From Antedon bifida (Eukaryota; Echinodermata; Crinoidea; Comatulida; Antedonidae), in NCBI GenBank assembly GCA_963402885.1, contig OY727095.1:5957001-6021000 (forward strand): a stretch of 64,000 bases of DNA, written 5' to 3'. The notes beneath the pieces are model-generated. The model searched no databases. It was given only the letters and a program-made list of their open reading frames with translations, and was not told the origin of the DNA. Position 1 is the first letter of the stretch; each line of letters starts with the position of its first letter. Shown here piece after piece: positions 36,169-50,200 of the stretch. Position numbers and translations under genes: made by a program.

Positions 36169-38231
36169 CTAGCAAAAGTAATTATAAGTTATTAGTACAT
36201 TGCACAGAATGAAGGTGATGCATATATTAAATAGTATACAAATAATGAATGTTTATGAGTGAAATGGTACAAATATTTTCATGAGACGAAAGATGAAAGG
36301 TTATATTTTTACTGAGGTTAAACTTGTGAAAACAGAACAATGGAGTATTTATTAAATATCATGTGACCTACCATTCTATGACATTCATTCAAATGACAAG
36401 GATATACTTTAAGTGTTATTTTAATAATTATATAAATAGTAGTAATAGAATAAGTTTACTTTTACACAAATTACACAAAGCACATCCAACACCAAAAACA
36501 TTAATTTGTAAGGTACAAACTGTCTATAATTTTAAAAGCTCTCAAATTGTAATTAACTATTATTTTAGCAGTCCTACAAAACACCACAGGGAACCACAGG
36601 GAAGTAGTACATCATTTTGAAAACCAGAAAAGCATAAATAATTATTTGGAATAATTGTATTATTGCCTGCCCATGAGATTTAGCAGCAGTGTACATATTT
36701 ATTGTACTTTTTAATTTGATTAATATTAGACAAATAAACACATGGTACATTTACACAAAACACAATGAAAAAAATGTTCATTTAAAGATGTATTGTCCCC
36801 CAAAAACATAAAAAATGAAGATTAATTAAATCAGACTTTGAATAGGTTATTTTGTAGTTTAAATAAAGTTAATCACTTTCGTATAAAAAAAAAAAACCAA
36901 AAAAAAAATGTTTTTACTTATAAAATAACATATAAATGGTTAAATTCAACCAACAATCCATTGGCTGGCAGCCAATTTGACCATTTTCTTCTTTAAATTA
37001 CAATTTTTTCAGGTAAATACAATTTTTTTACATCCGATTTTTGGTCAAAGTGGATAATTATTATGTGACATTAAAATTCCATATTCAACAAAAAAATTGT
37101 AAAAATTATTTTTCAGGGGGACAATACATCTTTAAAGTGTGCACTGCTCCATTTTATAAACAGGGGATAGATATACTAAAACTAAAACAAACAATAATGA
37201 TCACATTTGATGGAATTAATTTAAACATTTATGTTAGTAGCTAAAATACAGTACATCATTCTAAATTAATAATACTGTAGTATAAAATAAGTAAAAGTAC
37301 TACAGTTACTACTGACAGACACCAATCACAGAAATAGAGATATTTGTTTGGTGCCAGTGTTAATACACAATATGAAGGCATGTTATTTTTTTTTAGGCTT
37401 CAGTGAGTACATCAAGAATTATAATATTCTACTTCAACTATGGTGAAGCTGCAGCCATGGTAAATCTGCAACCATGGTGAAGCTGAAACCATAGTGAAGC
37501 TGCAGCCATGGTGAAGCTGAAACCATGGTGAAGCTGCAACCATGGTGAAGCTGCAACCATGTTAGAAGATACAGCCATGGTGAAGCTGTAACCATGGTTG
37601 AAGATGCAGCCACTGTGAAGCTGCAGCTATGGTAAAGTTGCAACCATGGTAAACCCGCAACCATGGTGAATCTGCAAACAATGGTGAAGCTGCAACCATG
37701 GTAAAGGTAGAACCATAGTAAAACTACAACCAAAGTGAAGCTACAACTATGGTTAAGTTGCAACCATGGTGAAGCTAAGACAAGCATTGTTAACTACAAA
37801 GTTTGATGATCTCTATTCTAAAATTCAAAAAGTTTTCCATATAATACCAAGCATTTTCTAGATTTCTACATACGCCACAGACACACACAGAAAAGCAACG
37901 AAACAGTGGTTAGCAAAAAAAAAGAAGAAGAAAACGTACAACTCCACTCACATGTTAATCATAATCCTGTTTCAACTGAATAAAAGAAATCAATGGCGCC
38001 TGCAGTATCCAAATATTCACGGCCAGCTAAAGTCTTATTGCTGCTGCAGGATAAACTAAATGATTCTGTACACAACAAATTCTCGATAGTCTCAAAATTC
38101 TACAAGTTTTTAAGGTCTGTTTGCCGCAACGTTTAACTATACGTAGATGCTAAATATTTACATTACTATAGAACATATGGTAGAAATGGGTAAAAGGCGG
38201 ACTGTAGTAGAAAAAGTGTGATTGGACGAAA
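36169..38231. other. Interval between propeller gene and TBC1D2-like gene
   Basis: I searched here for the missing 5' exons of the propeller gene and found none. It contains T-rich and A-rich DNA, the minisatellite at 37434-37790, and presumably the TBC1D2-like 3' UTR. Confidence 0.5.
37434..37790. repeat. 17-18-bp minisatellite, CCATGGTGAAGCTGCAA type
   Basis: About twenty imperfect units, many with NcoI-like CCATGG. The minus-strand ORF across it, with repeats such as SPWLQLHHGCSFT, exists because the unit is close to a multiple of 3; there is no splice or family support for a gene. Confidence 0.9.
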
Positions 38232-41200
38232 TTAATCATCAGACGGACTGTTCTGAGCATGCTCGGCATCTTCATGCTCAGATCCGTTGGTCATGTGATC
38301 CTCACCTGGTGAGCTTTCAACGCAGCAATCCATTTTAAGGTCATTATTGCAATTTTCTCGGACCTTTTGTTTTTCTTTTTGAAGACCTTCTTGTCTGTCA
38401 AACTCCTCGCGCGCCCTCTGTTGTTGATCGTAAACGTTACGCAGAATCTTGATGTGATGGTTCTGTTTTTCGTTGATGAGACTCATACTTGGGAATGGTT
38501 CCAAATCAGAGTATGCAATCTTTAACAAACAAAAATACTTAAAAGTACAAACAGGTACACAGTATATGTATTAAAAACTAATCATGGTTACAATAATTGT
38601 TATTTGGTGTAAAGGTGGCTCTACCTAATCTAAAGCTCTGTCTACACTATCAAACTTTGTGTGACAAAAAAAATGTGCCCATATATGGACATGATGATGT
38701 CATATCACTATCAAACTAGTTTGATAGTGTAACAGAGCTTTATTTTCAAAAATAATATGTAGGGCATTGTGGGATATACTTTTTCTTATTACACTGTGTA
38801 TATTTAAACATTGTAGTTGTATTTTGTATGTGCATGACCCCAGGGAAGAACAACCATAAGTTTATCTGGACCTCCGTGGTAAAATAATATAATGTTGTTG
38901 AATATAATTGAAGGAAAGTGTTTGTTTTTTGTTTCTTTTTTCTTTTAGACAAGAACGAATACTTTCTAAATGTTCCATTTGGCGCACAGAATATACTGTC
39001 TAGAGTTGGATAATATATTCATTCTATGTGTTGCCAAGTATCAGTCACACTCTACATACACTTTTTATCCGTCAATCACCAAACCTACTGAGATTGATTC
39101 ATGTCACTTTTAATCTTTGTGTCATGACATTCATTATTCAGAATTGCGTTTCTTTTCTACTTTAGTTTAATATGAAGTTCATAGCACTCAACCTAATGTT
39201 CAATTTAAAACAGTATTACATGTTATCTATATTCAATGTTCCATCAAACAATTTCAATATACAAAAACTATAATATTCATAAATAATTTGATTAATATTT
39301 GCATAAACACCTTGATGAGTGTGTCGGCATCGTAGGTAACCTTTGCCAGATGTCTCATGTCCTTCATGATTGCCAGTGTATCGTCTTTTTCTAATAGCGA
39401 CATCTCGTGCATTTGTAGAAGACCGACAGCAAAACGGAAGAGAGCCTCAAGACCATCGAGAAGAAAACAGTCCCACACTCTAAGCATCACCTGAAAGGTA
39501 AACAAGATGATTTCATACAACAAGTGTTTGGCTTTAATTCATCAGAAAGACAGAGAGCCAATATGCTCCAAATAATTACAATGACTGCTAAATCAATTTT
39601 AGGCTACAGCTCTGTCTACACTATCAAACTAGTTTGACAAAAAAGTGTGATGTGCTCAAATATGGTAGTGATATGACATCATCATGTCCAACTTTGGGCA
39701 CATCACATTTTGTCACATAAAGTTTGATAGTGTAGACAGAGCTTAAGGCTCACCTCAAATGGGACAATGTCATAGAACACACCAAGGAACCAGTTGAGAG
39801 TGAATGAACACATCTCAATGCCAATATCTTCAAGATGAGCGTGTAGTCGTGGTAACTTGATCTGAAGCAACTCTTTGAGCACGCTCTGATCAGCTTGCGC
39901 TCCGATTAAACTGATGTCAAAGTAATTGGGAGGAAAACAATGTTCTACAATTGCAACAAGACTCCTGTAATTAAACATAAATAATAAAATTATGACTACA
40001 TGAACAAAAGTCATTAAAAATCACCTAGCATTGTGGGATACTTTACTTACACTTCTTGTGTATTATATTTAAAAATTGATAACAAATGTATTACCAGAAT
40101 GCTGTTTCCTCATCCATGAAGAGGAGACTAACTGACGTGATGAAGTTCATTCCTTGACAGTAACCAACGGACGGATTATGAATGCAAAATGCCTTTAATA
40201 CTTCCTCTAAACGACAAATCTACATGAAAACAATTTGCATACAAATGAATATTCAAAATAACATATTATTGAATAAAGTCTCTGAAAAGGGGGAAAAAAA
40301 ACTTAAAATGATATATAAAGTATACAAAGTAATAATATTAGTAAAAATGAAAGTTTTTATATTCAATATATTGTAATGAGCCCAGTATTGCGAGATGACA
40401 TTTTAGTGATTTCTTCTTTACTATGAAGTATGCTGTTGTATTATTGTACAGTTTTTGTATGACATTTTTTTTGATAGATATTATTTTTATCAAGAGGTCT
40501 TTGGTCTATGTTCAAGTGAAGGAACTGATCATTAAGGAAACTTTATTTAATAACAAAGAAGTAAACAAATGAAAGTGATATTTAAAAAGATAATATATAT
40601 GTATATCAGTTACCCCATCAGATTTCTTCTTTTCAAAGTGAATGTTAAAAGGCATTGTTCTTAGAAGATCTAAGTTGATTTGTCGACGATACTTCTCCAC
40701 TTCAGATGCATTATCAATACGATTACATAAACTTATGTAGTAATCACTGCCCTGTGGAGAAATAAAAATAAAACTGAAAATTCAGAATATCATTAAAATA
40801 TCTAATTTCATCTAGCTCATGTTTACTTTAAAGAACCTAGTACATCTTTCGAGACGAGTAGGAGGTTACCCCAATGTACTAGTATACACAAAGCCACTGT
40901 CACTCATCAAGAGTTGATTGTCAGCATAAGTTGTTTAGGGTCATCCTCTATAAATAAGGTGTAATCAAAATAAAAAATAAATTAATAAGATTTTCCTAAA
41001 GCTTGTTTTCGTTTGCTGCTTACTTATAATTTAGTTTTTGTCGATTTATTTAGCAATTTTGTAAATAAAATATTTAAACATCAGCCTTAACATTGTTGTT
41101 TCTTTTCAGTATTTTGTTTTTGATATTTATACAGATGAAGCGTTGGAGGAAAGGTCAGAAATAGAGGGCAGCGTCTGATCCTATGACCGCAAGGGTGTTT

Positions 41201-44200
41201 AAATCTCACTCTTTCCACCTGGTTTGGCACTAAGCAATGACTGGCATATATTATTGGGTGATAAGACACCAGACAACGAGTTACTCCATTTTTTTTGGAC
41301 AATTGGACAAGTATGAGTAATACAGGGGAATATCACTACTATGTTTTTCATTATAAGACTTGACAATAACCTAAAAACTAAATATAATTCCAGACAGTGT
41401 GTCTACAGATCTAAACTTTGGAAAAACATGAATTTTGACTGACATAAACCTTCTTGAACATGAATGATAAACGAGTCTACAAAAGTAAGACTATTTTTCA
41501 AACTGTCATAAAGTATCTAAAAGTTTTTGTATGATTACATATGCATTTCATTTAATTTATTATTCAATAAAATTTCTCCTATAATGTTTCAGACATTTTC
41601 TTTAGTGTGGAATTAAATTTACAAAATTTATATAACCATTTAAAAGTTAATTAAGCTCTGTCTACACTATGAAACTAGTATGAAAAAAAGTGTAATGTGC
41701 CCAAATATGATATCATCATGTCCATATATGGGCACATCACATAAAGTTTAATAGTGTAGACAGAGCTTTAGTTTATTAAAATCTTTTTGTTATAAATGAA
41801 ATTCATAAGTATCAACAAAGGAGATCAGATTGAAAGTTCGGACATAGTTTCTGATTTACAATATCCCATCATATCTTAATACATAATGTAATTCAATCTG
41901 TTTTAATGTCTGATAAAAACATACATTGAAACATATTACAGATTATGTGCTTTATGTAATAGGATTATAGAAACGAGGACAAGGACCGTGTCAAATTAGC
42001 AACAAGACATGAACTTAAGTGAATAATAACGTCTACTTAAAGAAATAAGTGCTTGGACGTATTAGAGGGGTATGAGTGGGTATGTCAAATTCCTCATTAA
42101 TTAAGCGAACAAATTACTACATCTAGTTATCTTTCGTTACGACATTTTGATCAGAATTTCGGTCCCGGTTGGTTTATGTTCTCTTAAATTAAATTAATTT
42201 CAAATTGTCCGCAGTGACAAATTTAAGTGCAAATCGGTTTGCGTTTATAAGTACCAGGTTCGATGCCATTGCAGACGTCACATGACTAATGAACATGCAC
42301 CCTACGAACCCTATCTGCGAAAGATCATGCTCCGGCCAGCAATTACAAGAATAAAATTAAATTTGATGGAAAGCAGGGACGTTCGAGCACCCCTAGTATC
42401 CTCAGGGGGTATGTTTAACATTTGATACGTCTCTTTAAATGGATTATTAGACATATTCAATTTGTTTGATAGAGGTCTTTGTACCTTTTCTTGTTGCACT
42501 TGTCTAACTCTGTTAAGTACCAACTTAGTCCATACATCACTGCGGATTTCTGAAGGAATTCCTCGTCTAACAAGACTTCTCAACTCATCCTACAATAAAA
42601 AAGAAACAAATATTAAATTCAGTAATAGTATATTTGCTTTCAAACTTATTTCAACTTGAAAGTATAAAGCTCTGTTTACACTATCAAACTTTATGCGACA
42701 AAAAATATGATGTTCCCATATATCGACATGTCATATCACTACCATATTTAAGCATATCATTACCATATTTGGGCATATTACACTTTTTTTGTCACACTAG
42801 TTTGATAGTGTAGATTTAGCTTTAGGTTTGTGGTACACCATGTGTTTCTAAAAGGAAAGGAAATAAAGTAAAATTGAGTTGAATCTAAATTATTTTGACT
42901 TCTTTCCATGTTAAAATACAAATTATATAATATATATTAATATTAATTTTGATAAAAGTGTCTAGAGAAATTAAATAAAAGAAACATATTAATATATTTA
43001 TATATATTAATATAACATATTATAATATAATACTATAATTCCATGCTCGAGTCCTGGCTCGATTGTGTATAATCTCACCCCTAATTTAGACTAAATTCAG
43101 ACACACACCATTAGTAAATCCACTGTAAATACCAACCAAGTTTAATCCCATACCCTAATTTTCATACCCAGCCACCAGAAACCCTGAGTCGTATACAGTA
43201 TATAATTTCACAGGCTTACTTTTCATTAATAACAGAAGGTAGTAATGTTTTACAAAGATTCTCTCAACACAATCAATGAAAAAACCTGCTTGTTAACCGC
43301 AGCGAGTTAGCAACATATGAAGGTAATTTAGACTTCAAAGCGCACTTCCACATCAGGGTGTGAAAAACAAGATGTGCCTGAGTGCTTGCAAACACTAATG
43401 TAATCGCATTCTCACACTCTTGTAATCAAATTGTGTTCATACATAAAAATAACTACATTAAGACATCAGAGAACGCAGCATAATGTTGTCCATAACATTA
43501 GTCATGTATGTATCGTGGAAAACATGTAAGAGAGAATGGCAGAACATGAAAACGATGTACAGTACATATCAATATTAACATTTTAAATGTATAATATTAG
43601 TCATGTATGTATCGTGGAAAACATACAAAAGAGAATGGTAGAAGTGACATGAAAATTATTTACAGTATATATCAATAACATTTTGAATGTATAACATTAG
43701 TCATGTATGTATCATGGAAAACATGTAAAAGAGAATGGTAGAACATGAAAATGATGTACAACATACTGTATGAATAACATTTTGAATGTATAACATTAGT
43801 CATGTATGTATCGTTGAAAACATGCAAAAGAGAACAGTTGAGAACATGAAAATGATGTACAGTATATCAATATTAACATTTTGAATGTAAAACATTATTA
43901 ATGTAAAATAGAGCCTCTTTATCAAATTTGGATGCTCAAATGATATGAAGTATGAGTTTTTATTTTAAAGTGTGGCTCAAAATCTCCCTGCATGTTATAT
44001 CTTTTTTCATGTTAAATCTTAATTATGTGTTAGATTTCGAAAAGGTTTCACCAAACAAGCATGGAAGGGAAATCAACAATGAATATGCTTAGTTCTTTGT
44101 TTTTAAATCCTGTATTACTTTTGTTAATGTTATTTTGTACATACTTTAAGTTTCCTTGTAAATAAGCCTATTGTTAAATCTTTATATATTTCACTTATTC

Positions 44201-47200
44201 TGGATGCACCTTCATTCAAGAAGTGTGCCTGTTTTAAAAGTGTAGCTTCCAAATAAATTATTATTATTATGTAAATTTAATTTAAAGAAATTTATTAAAG
44301 CAGAATATCAACATTTTAAAAAACTGGATATCATTTTTTACTGCATAATTTAAGTAAACTAGTGTAATACAGGAAGAAGCATGGGTAGTAATGTGTCTCA
44401 AATCTATCAATAAACTGACGATTGAATGTAATCAAAATGCCACAGAGACTGGACTTGAGGAAGTAGTTCAAATTAAACATTCAAGTAACGAATACATAGC
44501 TGTCACATTTATTTAGTGTTCATTAAATTATAATGTAAAACTATAATTATTTAACAGAAACTGCAATTTATGACTTTTAAGACTTTTGGTATTGAGATAT
44601 TGGTTGATAAATGTTCAAAAGGAATACGGCGTATAAAGCTCTGTCTACACTATCAAACTTTATGTAACAAAAAAAATGTGACGTGCCCATAAATGGACAT
44701 GATGATGCAATATCACTACCATATTTGGGCATATCACTACCATATTTGGGCACATCACACTTTTTTTGTCAAACTAGTTTGATAGTGTAGACAGAGCTTA
44801 ATAATTTTGGTATTAAGATATTGAATGATGAATGAACTAATTGATTCTCAGAAAAATGTTAAAAATGAATACTGCGTATGCGTATAAAAACAAGGCACAG
44901 AGGGTGGTGTAAAAATGGGTACCTGGTAAGGTCAAGACACAACTTTGCGCTGATTACTAGCTGCATTATGGGAGTATGTTCCCCTACGTGTTTGATCCAA
45001 AAATGACCGGGGTAATAATATTCAGTGCTTAGAGGTTTCACAACATTAGGTGCTTTATAAATCCTGGATATTATTATTATTAAACAATATTAGCTGAATC
45101 TTTATTTATCTACTATATTGATAGGATTGTTTGGAAAATCTCAACAAATCCAATCATGTCAAAGGTCAACCTACAGAATACTGACATTATGTTAGATGTT
45201 ACCATTTCAGCATTTCTTGTACAAATAGGTTCCGAACAGTTTCTTTTGGCCGCTGTTAGAGCACTGAATGTACGAGAATCATGTCAAAGACACAATCAAT
45301 TGAACGAATGAATATATCCTAAGAGTATATCCTTTAATGAAGTAATGAAGTATTAGTAAAACGGCATATACCAGGGAGATGTATTACATCTCCCTGCATA
45401 TACCAACATTTCTTTCATTTGCTTTTGTGAAGAAAAATGACCTTTGACATTCATGCAACCTTTGACTTTTTTTTTCTTTTTATACATCTGTGACATTTAA
45501 CTTCTTTACTCACTAATGCAATTATATTATCTGAAAGCATGCAAGTCTAAAATAAGTTTTTTTTTTGTATTAACAATGGTTGTCAGTTAACACCATATGG
45601 TTTGTATTACGTACTCCTTAACTTACTTTTTTAATAACTTGCTTTTAATTACCAAAAATACTGCTACACGAGATTAGTAAACTACTCTATATATGACCAT
45701 AAAATGACCATATTCACTAGCTTTCTTTTGTTTTAAAAACACACAGGTTTTTCTACTAAAGGTATTTATTGCCGCCCTCAAGCTTAACTGGAACTCGGAT
45801 TAGGCCCTCTATGTAAACTTACCGTCACAATAATTTGGTTGGAATGGGCTTCAAAGTATTTTTGCCACTGTAGTAACACTTGCCTTTCCTCCTGTGAATT
45901 GAATACAAACGGTCATTACTGTCGAAAATGAATTTGTGTTCAATTTTACAAATACCTAGTTTAACAGGGTGAGGGGGAGGGGGAGAGGGGGAGGGGGAAG
46001 AAGAAGCATAGGTGTTGTCCTATTTGCCCAGGCAACACCCTTCATACCTATATTTTTTTTGTCATAAATAATAAGTGTTAAGATGAAATCTCCCAGATTG
46101 TCAGGTTCCCTAAACCTTCTTAAGGCAGAAAGGTTTCACCTTTGAACTTTCACCTTTGACCTTTGTGGGTATATGTACCTCTTTCATATGTGTATCTATT
46201 GATAAATTTAAAAGTCACCTTGATCTGTGATTTGAACTGTGTACAGATCTTATTGCACAACTGTTGCACTAGTATTGGCTGGTTGTCTGGGTAATTAACA
46301 AAACCATAACTATCAACAAAACCATCTTGCATCATCGTTCTACAGAAAACAGAAACATTATCAAAATAATATTTTTTTTGGTGATTTTATTAAAAAAACC
46401 ATTAGAAAATAACAAAAATATCATAATTAATGAAAGTAAAATGAAGATTTTATGGTGATGACATGACTATGATGATATTATTGTGATTAAAAATGGTGTT
46501 TACGTCACAAAAGAGAACAAAAAACCCATTATTTCTTATATTAGTAGTATTCATACATTGTGTTGCACATTACTGTTATATTACAACTGTGTACTTTCCT
46601 AATCTATGATGGGTGACTTGGATCTGCTTAAGTTGTTAGCCTTTTTTTACATTTCATAAGTATATTTATTGTGTAGCACGTATGAAGAAATGATGTTTCT
46701 CAAAGCCTGGCAATTTCTTTCTTTATAGTTTTGATTTTTTTAGATTATAAACAGATTTCAAATAAGTTAACTATGATTTAGGTCACATCTATCACTGTCA
46801 CAAATGTTCTCATCTTCAAATTTATTCACATAGTTTTTATTAAGTGAAGTTTCTTAAATTCCTTGTCTATTTAAATATTCTAAGATTCCTTAAAGATCTT
46901 ATCGCCATAGCGATCCCTGGATTTCTAGGGTAAATTTGGCCGACACCACGGCACAAATACATTGCAATTTAAATTGAACTATACTGAACCAAAAAATGTA
47001 TCAAAAGTTAATTTAGATCATCAGAAAAAGAAACAAAAAAAAAAGAACATTTTAATAAAGTAATAGTATAATTGGCAGGGGATGCACTTAAGTTGACGCT
47101 GTTAGGAAAAGATTAGTTAGGACTTAAGACAACCAGTAGACACGAGACTTAATTGTGTACTTAACATTTATATTTAAGTTTGTACAAATTATTCACTTAC

Positions 47201-50200
47201 TTAAAATCAATTAACTCATCACATGACCCTCTGGCTTCTCCATACACTTGTTGAAACCGTTTCCATTTCTAAAATAACACAATTAATAAAATATTAAACA
47301 TATTAAATTGGATTAAATAAATATTAAAAAGACACCTTCGGAACCAAACTGTATCCCTTCAGTATTTCATATTGGGAGGGGTGTCATCAGAATAGTGGTT
47401 TGTTGTATCATGGCATGATCGTATTAAAAAATGCCTTTATTTGGGAAAGTGTACCCTAAAGATCTGTCTACACTATCAAACTAGTTTGACACAAAAAGTG
47501 TGATGTGCCCAAATATGGTAGTGATATGACATCATCATGTCCATATATGGGAACATCACATTTTTTGTCACATAAAGTTTGATAGTGTAGACAGACCTTT
47601 ACAGTATGTAGAGTTCTACTGTAAAGGTATGATAAAATAACATTATTGGAAAGTATATGTTCTACCCATCTGTAGAGAAGTAGAGAACATGAATTTGATT
47701 AATGTATAATGCACATTAGTGTTTATATTTGTAAAATTGTACAGCCTTTATGATGGCTGCCTGTATGATTTCTTTGGATGAATTAATGAATAAATAATAA
47801 TTGTACTTAATCCAAATAACGGAATACATTCTAATATCGAAGAAGTTTTAATTTCAAGACAAACAAAACAAGCTTGGATTTTTTTAAATGTTTTTTTAAA
47901 TCCAATGTTTCAATACCTGGCTCTCCTGATGCAATCTAATTTGCGCTTTATCTTTTGTATCAAATGACGTCACCACCAAACTGTCTCGCAGCATACATAC
48001 AAAGTCAATCTTGGTTTGTAATAATTCGGTTTCAAGTGATTGAATACACCTACAGAAAAAAAAAAACATTTGCAAGTGACAGATTACACATATAGAAAAA
48101 AAATTATGAGTTTCAGATTTTATAAATAATCTTTTTTTTTTAGAGTAAAACCAGCTAAGCAAATATACTGACCAATACTAACCATTATCTCTTAGTGTAC
48201 GTGAATTCTGTAATCCGATTGGTCAATATGTATGAGATATAATTCCGAATTACAATTTTATATGTTTAAATGTATATTGTATGTTATGATGTTATGATAT
48301 GATAAATAATTCTATGTAGTTAAGTTCTTCTACATTTTTGATGTCGAATAAATAAATTAAAATGAAAATATATTTAATTGAAAATTTGTTTGAAATGGAT
48401 GATATCATGTTGATTCAGAATACAGATACTGTATATAGATACTGATGTACACACATGAGGCTACTGATGGCTAATGGCAATATGTATCACCAATGACCTA
48501 GGCACACTGTCAAATTCCTGAATGTTGTTGACAAACACATTAGTAATTATTTCCATTTTGTAATTGGTTAAGTAGTAAACAAATTGCATGCATACTACGT
48601 GGATGATTCAACCAAGGCAATCTTGATTTAATGATGACATAAACTGTAGATAGATTTTACTCACTACTATATTATTAGTCTCAAATGGTCAATGGGATCG
48701 GAAATCTATTTGAATGGGGTCCTCCTAAATACCAATCCCTACTAGTATAAATTAGATTTTATTTTTTTTTACGCCAACATTGCTATAAAAGTAGGATTAT
48801 TAATAATGAAAGTGGAAATAACACTCTAATTATAACCTATTTTGTATAATTTACACTTTAAGGCCAATTTACACACACAAGCAGTACTTGTAAGCAAAAA
48901 ACAGCATAGCTTGTCCCACATAAAATCGGTATCTATCCTGAGCGGGAAAAAGGCCGTCCGCTCCGCATATAAAAACATAGATTCTATATTTTTATTACTG
49001 TTACTGTTCATCTGTTTATATTGGCCTTAATAATAATTCTAGTTCTGTGCACTTTTATTTATTTACATTTATTACATTTATGACACCAACAATTTTTCTT
49101 CCAAACCGGAAATCTTAATTCATACTCTTTTTTTGTTGTTTTTAAATTTTGTATTTATTGTAACCTGACCTGTGTACAAGCTTTGCTTCTTGATTTCAGT
49201 ACTTGTATTTATACTTATTATTATTTAATTATTTATACATTGTATATACAAATGAATAAATCAGTTAGGTTACCATTTATAGCAAATTTTAGTAGGCTTA
49301 TTTAATGTTTTATAGGCAATGTCTTATATAAGTCAAAGATTATTTCCAGGTGGAATGCCATCCTGAGATGAGTAGTAGTAATTAGTACAGTCTTGTTTAT
49401 TTTTAATTAAATTCATTTATAGGTAATTTTACTTTCTATGGACCAGAGATTCCGAAATAAAAGATTTTGAATTGATTTATAATAAACTTCTTTGACAATG
49501 TGTTCTTTTTAAAAATATCAGATGTATCTAGAAATGAAAGTAGTGAATAGAGGCAGTTATTTTGAAACTGACAAAAATTATTCCTTTGTGGTTCTTAGAT
49601 TGTAACATTTCCAGCAACAGTCAGTGCTGGGGATTTGGCATTAACATTGCTATCATTTCTATAAATACAATTGAATGTTAGAACCTTTATTCTTCAAATA
49701 TGGCTCAAACATTTTATACTTTTGCATAATTTATGTTTTCTGGCATAGCACTAACCCAAATGACTTTATTTTTACACAATACATCTACATGTACACAATA
49801 AGCAGAAGAGTTCCATTAGAACAATCATTCATACTATACAAATTGTAAAATTGTATGTTATGCTAATATATCTCTAGATTATGCAAATTCATATAGTTCT
49901 AATTATATAAACTTGACTTTAAACAGAAACTCAAGTCTGACAAACAGGTTACTATAAATCATAAATCTAAATTAGCAAACGGCATTTCCTTATAAGGTGG
50001 GTTATAATAATTAGCAGATTGGGAATTTCTTTTTGTTCAATTAAACGCAACCTTACTGTAGTGTGTGTTCGAAGGTGCTGCAATCATTAAATAATGTACT
50101 ATATTTCTTACAGTTGTTAAAATGGTAAATACTATTACACTACCTACCATATATCATCTGGTATAATCCTATCCTCACTAGAACACAGAATTGGGCCAAC

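Larger units (their letters stand above)
42590..45822 (-). other. TBC1D2-like intron, 3.2 kb
   Basis: Non-coding. Holds MITE copies 17 and 18, the ~100-bp tandem array, a repeat shared with 50420-50470, a SINE-like element and a palindrome, all listed separately. Confidence 0.6.

Noticed and set aside
37434-37787. 117-codon ORF with repeated PWLQLHHGCSF
   Set aside because: Produced by the 17-18-bp minisatellite; no splice sites, family motif or neighbour support.
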